Shown: positions 54,701-60,700 of the stretch, in pieces
Layout: each line of letters begins with the position of its first letter
Numbering within the stretch: the first letter of the stretch is position 1
Assembly: GCA_918807975.1 (NCBI GenBank)
Contig: OU964923.1
Span: 23,417,235 to 23,481,234 of the forward strand
Source of the DNA: Aplidium turbinatum
Taxonomy: Eukaryota > Chordata > Ascidiacea > Aplousobranchia > Polyclinidae
Length of the DNA stretch: 64,000 nt
Direction: 5' to 3'
Program-made: the position numbers and the translations under genes
Notes under the pieces: model-generated
What the model was told of the DNA's origin: nothing
The model's input: only the letters and a program-made list of their open reading frames with translations
Databases searched by the model: none

Positions 54701-57700
54701 AGATAAGGACTGGCTTGCTGATTGTAGAGCGATCGAACATCTTCAGCAAGCAGCGGCAGGCTGCAGTGCGGTTTAGTGACACGATTCTCATTTCTTTTAA
54801 AGCTTTGCAAACACTTACTGCATATCGTTAGGTCGTTATACCACAGACGTGTTCGAAAAGCGATGACGTATGGATTATATTTAAACATCTTGTTTCACCG
54901 TGTTCGTGCTGCAGGTACAGGATTGTCATCCACAAGTGAAGTTCGCCATTTTGCTGAGAAAGTGATTTTGCATTGTCAAGATGTTTTTCCGGTTTTTAAT
55001 TTTTTAGTTTCATTTTCACATGAAAGGATTTCATAATCTAATATGTTTATCTCTCAGTTGATGGACATGGGGTTCCCACGCGAAAGTTGCTTGGAAGCGC
55101 TCGGAGTCGCGAACACGCTCGAAGGTGCCACCGAATGGTTGTTGACCCACTCGTCCGAAGAGGATCAACTGATCCGTGCAATCACGATGTCGTTGGAAAA
55201 CACCACTCCACCCCCTGTGGAATCGGCAACCCCTGTGGAATCGGCGCCCCCTACTGAGGTAAGAAGTTTTTTCTTGTTTGGTTCTTTTTTCCAATTGTTA
55301 TTGAACATTTTTTGAAATTTTTTCTCTAAAAGTACATTACGTCAATAAAACCTTGACTGTTTTTTAATTACGTGTTTCGTGTTAAATTGATGATGTTTAA
55401 AAAAAAATCACATTGTCATTTTCATTTTACCTAAGATGCCTAAAGGAGGGCGGATAAATAGCATAGCACATTAAGAGATACTTCTTCTGTCAAAAAACAG
55501 GCGTAACACCGTTGTGTAAGTCAGTAGCCCGGATGTTCAATGATTGGGAATTTCGTTTTTGAACGGTAAATTACCAACAACAAGTTTTCTGTTTTTGTTC
55601 AGGATGAAAATGTACCGGAAGTTGCACCTGAGCATCCGAGCGAAGAGGAAGTCAAACCAGAAGAAGAGAAAGAGGAAGAACCTGAACCCACAATCCCTGA
55701 AGAACCGGAAGAGGTTTTCTTTTACATCTTTTACCTCCATTGTATTTCTGTTTTGTCCACATAAGCACCTAGCAGAAAAAAGCAGCCTTTTTACGTTGTA
55801 ACATCTGGAGATATTAAACCAACAAAAAGCACATTTCATTAATTGCGGTTCTTTCCAGACTGCAGAATCCGTCATTTTTACATTTTACATCTGCAGACGT
55901 TGAATCAATGTATGATGTCTGATTTTCTTTTTTCAGCTTCTCAATGCAACTTAAGTTTCATACAGAAGAATTGGTTACATTATTTTTATTCTGTTTGTTT
56001 CAGGAAATTAAAAAGAAACAAGAACTAGAAGCTTTGTTGAAGGCAGACGAAGAGGAAATGAACACGCTCAGCCAGGTTTGCCCTCCATTTTTCCGCTTAC
56101 AGAGAAACGTGATTTGAAAGAGCAACTTCCTCTCACCGAGTTATTACTCTTTTTTGTGGTGTGTTTTTTGCCGTTTGAAGAAGTACAAAAAGAAAATCTT
56201 GAAGAATGTCATCATCTCGTTAAGGACATTGTCACATACTTTTTCGTATATCTGCATTTTTAAAATACTATTTAACTTCGCAGCGGAAACTCCGACCTTT
56301 GTCGTTCTATAGCGGTGATTTCCAAACTTTCGAGCGGTTACCCAAACGAAAATGGCGGTTTCTTATTACCTTAAATGTGTCTCTTTGTACTCAACTATTT
56401 TGCAGCATTCATAGCCCTGTTTAGTAAGTTTGGAAATAACCGCTACAATGCAGTAGTGCAGCTGTACCACAATCACCAATGCATATCAATAAATAAGTAA
56501 TAATCCAGGAGGCCGCAGCTTTAAGTGCGACTCGCCACCGGTGGCAGTCATCGCTTTTTAGTTGTTGTGAGTTGATAGCATTTCAGGTAGTTGTTTTGGT
56601 TGTGCTTGTTTGTATTCCCACTTTGAGAACCTGTTTCAACGGTTCCGTTTGAAGTGAAAATATCAATATTTTACATCGTGTCCGAGTTCATTTTACATTT
56701 GATTATAATTAATGTGATTCTCTTTGCCAGGACCACGAAGAGCCGCTGTCTGCAAGCGACATTGATGAATTTGCTGCAAGCATCTTCGAAGGAAGCTTGC
56801 AGTTGGTAAACCAGTTGCCTGATACAGTTTACAGGTACAGTGTCTGCAACCAGCTAACAAAACCTGTCCTTTTTCACATTGATTCAACTTCTGTGAACGT
56901 TGAATTTATCTTAAAAGGACGGATTTTCATAATCTTCAAGTCAACGACAACTTAATTGAAGTCTTTAGAGGAATGTGTAGCTGCTAAGATTAAGCTCCAG
57001 AAAAGCACGGTGACCTCTGCTCTTCTGAGGATTAAATCATCGCGTCTGATCAATTTATTCATTGCTGTTCGTGAACAAACTTTTGATAGCTTTTCATAAC
57101 TATGGACAGAAGACAAGCAACCGTTTAAACTTACAGTCTTTGCAGATAAAAACGTGGTTCAATATTGTGATATGCAATCATCCTTTGCTCAGAACTGGTC
57201 TTTTAAAATTTCGTTTTTATCAAAGCTTTTTTGCAATTCTACTGTTGCAGTATTTTATAATGCTGTCGCGTGATTTGTGCAGAGTTTGTGACGTCATTGT
57301 GGTTTTGATGAAAAGGGCGGGAAAAGGATGGTCTGACGGTGTTTTTGAAAAACTTGTCAATCAGGTAAGAAGCGTCTTCAATCATCGACTGATTTTTTGA
57401 ACAGCAACACACAGCAATTTTCTTTCTGTACATATCCATGCAGTACACACACGTCTGTTGCTAGATGACAGAACTGTATTTACTTGAAAGGACAACTTTT
57501 TATTTGACTTTTTGAACACTCACTTGTTTATCATTTGATGAATAACACTTTTGTAACGTCAATTAATGATGTAGAAAATGCAAACCAACCAAGCAAGCAT
57601 CACTGTTGCATGTTTTTTGAACTGCTACAGCGAACTAATTCAAAGTCCTTTTATACACCCGAATATAATATTTTTCTGTGACAGATCAAAGATAAGTGTG

Positions 57701-60700
57701 AAAGATTGCTGAAAAGCTACAGTGCAGAAGAGACAGGCATATGGGTCAACGATGATGAGACCACAGATGGCTTGGCAACTCAAGCTCTTCTCTTTGCTCT
57801 TTTGTTTGAGGTAATTTGATATAAATGCAATTTTGTGTGCTGGATGATCGACTTAAACTAACAGCTTAAGCTTTTGAGATGAGTTTACAGTGATTTCGTT
57901 TCGCTGACTGCAACTTGGACTTGAATAAGTGTAGCGCTGGTTTAACAATAAACCTCCACAAATACCACGTAATATATTCATTAGCTGGAAATTGTGTAAA
58001 ATTGCCAAACAATAGACACAACAAAATCTATCATTTGCAGTTAGCTGTTGTTGTGAACCTTTCCACCATGACATTTGTCTGTGTTTTTGCATATTTTGTT
58101 CACAAAATCATCGTTTTACTTCAATTTCACGTTGACATTGGATCAACTTTGAAATATTGCTTTTGTAAACCGAGTTTTTTATGCCAGGAAATGAAGGAGT
58201 CTTGTGCCCGGATCTTGAGTGAAACCCGTTTGATACCGTCCCTGGTCAATCTGCTGTCTCGTGCTGCCAGTTGGGCGCAGAAGAGCAACGCCGATGGGCA
58301 ACCAACCCCAAAGTAAGTCGCATCCTCTTTGTTTCAACATCATTGAAACCTTTTGCTTGAATTTGAGTGAAGACTGTGACGACTGCTGCTGAGTGCTGAC
58401 CCTTGTGCACTGGTTGCAAACCACGCACACGGAATAAAGTTGTCAACACAGACATTAAACTTCCAGTCTTTACTTTGTGCGAACGGCATCGCTTGCATCT
58501 TCTGCTTACACTAAACTTCAGTCAAAACTTTTGTGGTTTGAAAATAATTGCTTAATAAATCAAGCAGCAAATAAGAGTCAAGCAGCAAAACGACAAGGCC
58601 AGTCTCAGTCAATGCGACAAAACGTTGGATATTTTGTCGTGTGAGCTCAACAGACTAGTGATTGCTTGCAGATGGTTTTCCCCCATCATTCTTCTCGTTG
58701 ACATGTACGAGCGTACTCGGGTGTGGCTGGGCTGTCGTCGGCAATTGTCGGAAAAGTATGCCGGACAGAAGCGCGAATGGAAGTGGTTTGACGACCGCTC
58801 TGGCCGCTGGTGCAACTACAGTCCTGCCAACCACAAAAGCATCGATGATGCGTACAAAGCCGGATTGCCAAGTGTCAGGTAGAAATGCTGCTTTGTTCAA
58901 CTGGTGGTTAATTTTTTTAAAAATAAATTGCTTTCCTGCGATACGTTTTTGTGATGTTTGTTTTGTCATGAGCTTGACGTTGTACGATCTTTATTCTTTA
59001 TTATACTCGGTGAGTTTATTTTTATTCGCTTTCGTTAAGTTTCTCAGGATTGTCAATATATTTGTATCGTTTTTGTTTTAAAAGATACATTTATATGTCT
59101 GAAAAATTGTTTGCTTGCTGCTGCAGAAGCGGTAGGTTGCTTGTTAAGCGATCTTTGTATAAAAGAAGGTTTCTTCCGCCAAAAACGATTTTCTTAAACG
59201 ATTTGAACTCTAACCTTGAAATTGTCACGAGTTTTCACGAGATTCCAAAGTTAAGATATATTTTGTTCTGCTTTTCTATAAGTTTAAGACTTGGAGGGTG
59301 CTCACTGCTCATACTGCACCTGTAGCCCTAGAACGATTATAATACAAAATTGACACGCAACTATTGACCGCACATAAAAAGTCTTAACTCAGCGACACAA
59401 ATATATTTTTTAGATCAGTGAGAATTGGCCAAAGATTAGAATATTAATAGCGCCAGTTTAATATCGACCTTTGTCCGGTTTAAACCGGTTTGACAAGGTT
59501 TGTTTAAATATTTTTGATGATTTGAGATCAACTATTAAAGTTTTGCGGATTTATTTTTAATACTTTGCATCGAGGAAAAAACGATTGTTTTCTTAGGTTT
59601 ACCGCTGGAAGGCGAAGGTACACGATCAATTTCCATCAACTGATCCAATACAACGAAGAATCGGGCAACAGAAGACCCATCATGCCCACGTTCAAGTCGG
59701 ACGATGCCAAAAAGAAGGAAACGGAAAAGAAAATACCAAAACCTGAAGGTTTGCCTTTGGGTGAGGTCTGATTGCTTTTCAAATTATACTGCAGATTGTA
59801 TCGATCACTAAAAAGTTTCTTTTTCTTATTGTTCAAGCGTTAACGAAACGTGTTTTTTGCTTCGGCGTTTTCACGAGCATTTTTCAACAGACGAAACCAT
59901 GGAAACCGATGTTGTGGCTGTACCGCCGCCACCGCAAGTCACACTTGAGAGCCTGCCTTCTACCTCCGCTGAGCCATACCAGTACATGCAGCTCAGCGAA
60001 GCAGAAATTGAAATGCTTGTTGTGGCGTGCACTGCCTTTATATGTCTACCAGTGGATGCCGACACCCTACATTCTTGTATGAGGCTGCTGTTGAGGTAAT
60101 CCAATTAGCGATTTTTATGTTTTTATTCGAAAAACAGTTGTTTATCAATTTCAAGATATCCCAAAAGCAAAATAATTACAAAATTTAAATTGTCTTCATC
60201 GTCATAGTTTCCTTTTAGTTCAGAAAACGCTATTAATTGTTTGATCTACACTGAAAGCGGCAAAAGATTACATTTTTATTACTTTTTAAATCTCCGTATT
60301 GGAATGATTTCTGATGAACATGGTGGATCGTCTTTGGCTTATAGTTTTGCACGTTCTATTTGAGCCTCGATCTTTTATTGCTGTGTTTGCATTTCCGCAG
60401 GCTGACCCGAACGGAAACAGAAGAAGGCCACAAAAGGGCGATGTTGTTTGCTCAGCTAGGAGGAGCTTCTGCCTTGCTTCGACTGAAGAACCGTCATGGT
60501 TTCATAGGATTCGCTTCGTTGGCTACTCTCTTGCTGAGGCACATCATGGAAGACTACAACACTCTGAAGATAACCATGGATAAGGTTTAATTTTCTTGAA
60601 TTGTTTTGGTAGATAGTCTTAGATGAGTCTCCTACAACGCAGCAGTTGTGAACTCAGCACAATACAGTTGAGGCAAGTGACAACTGAGCTAGTAACATTT

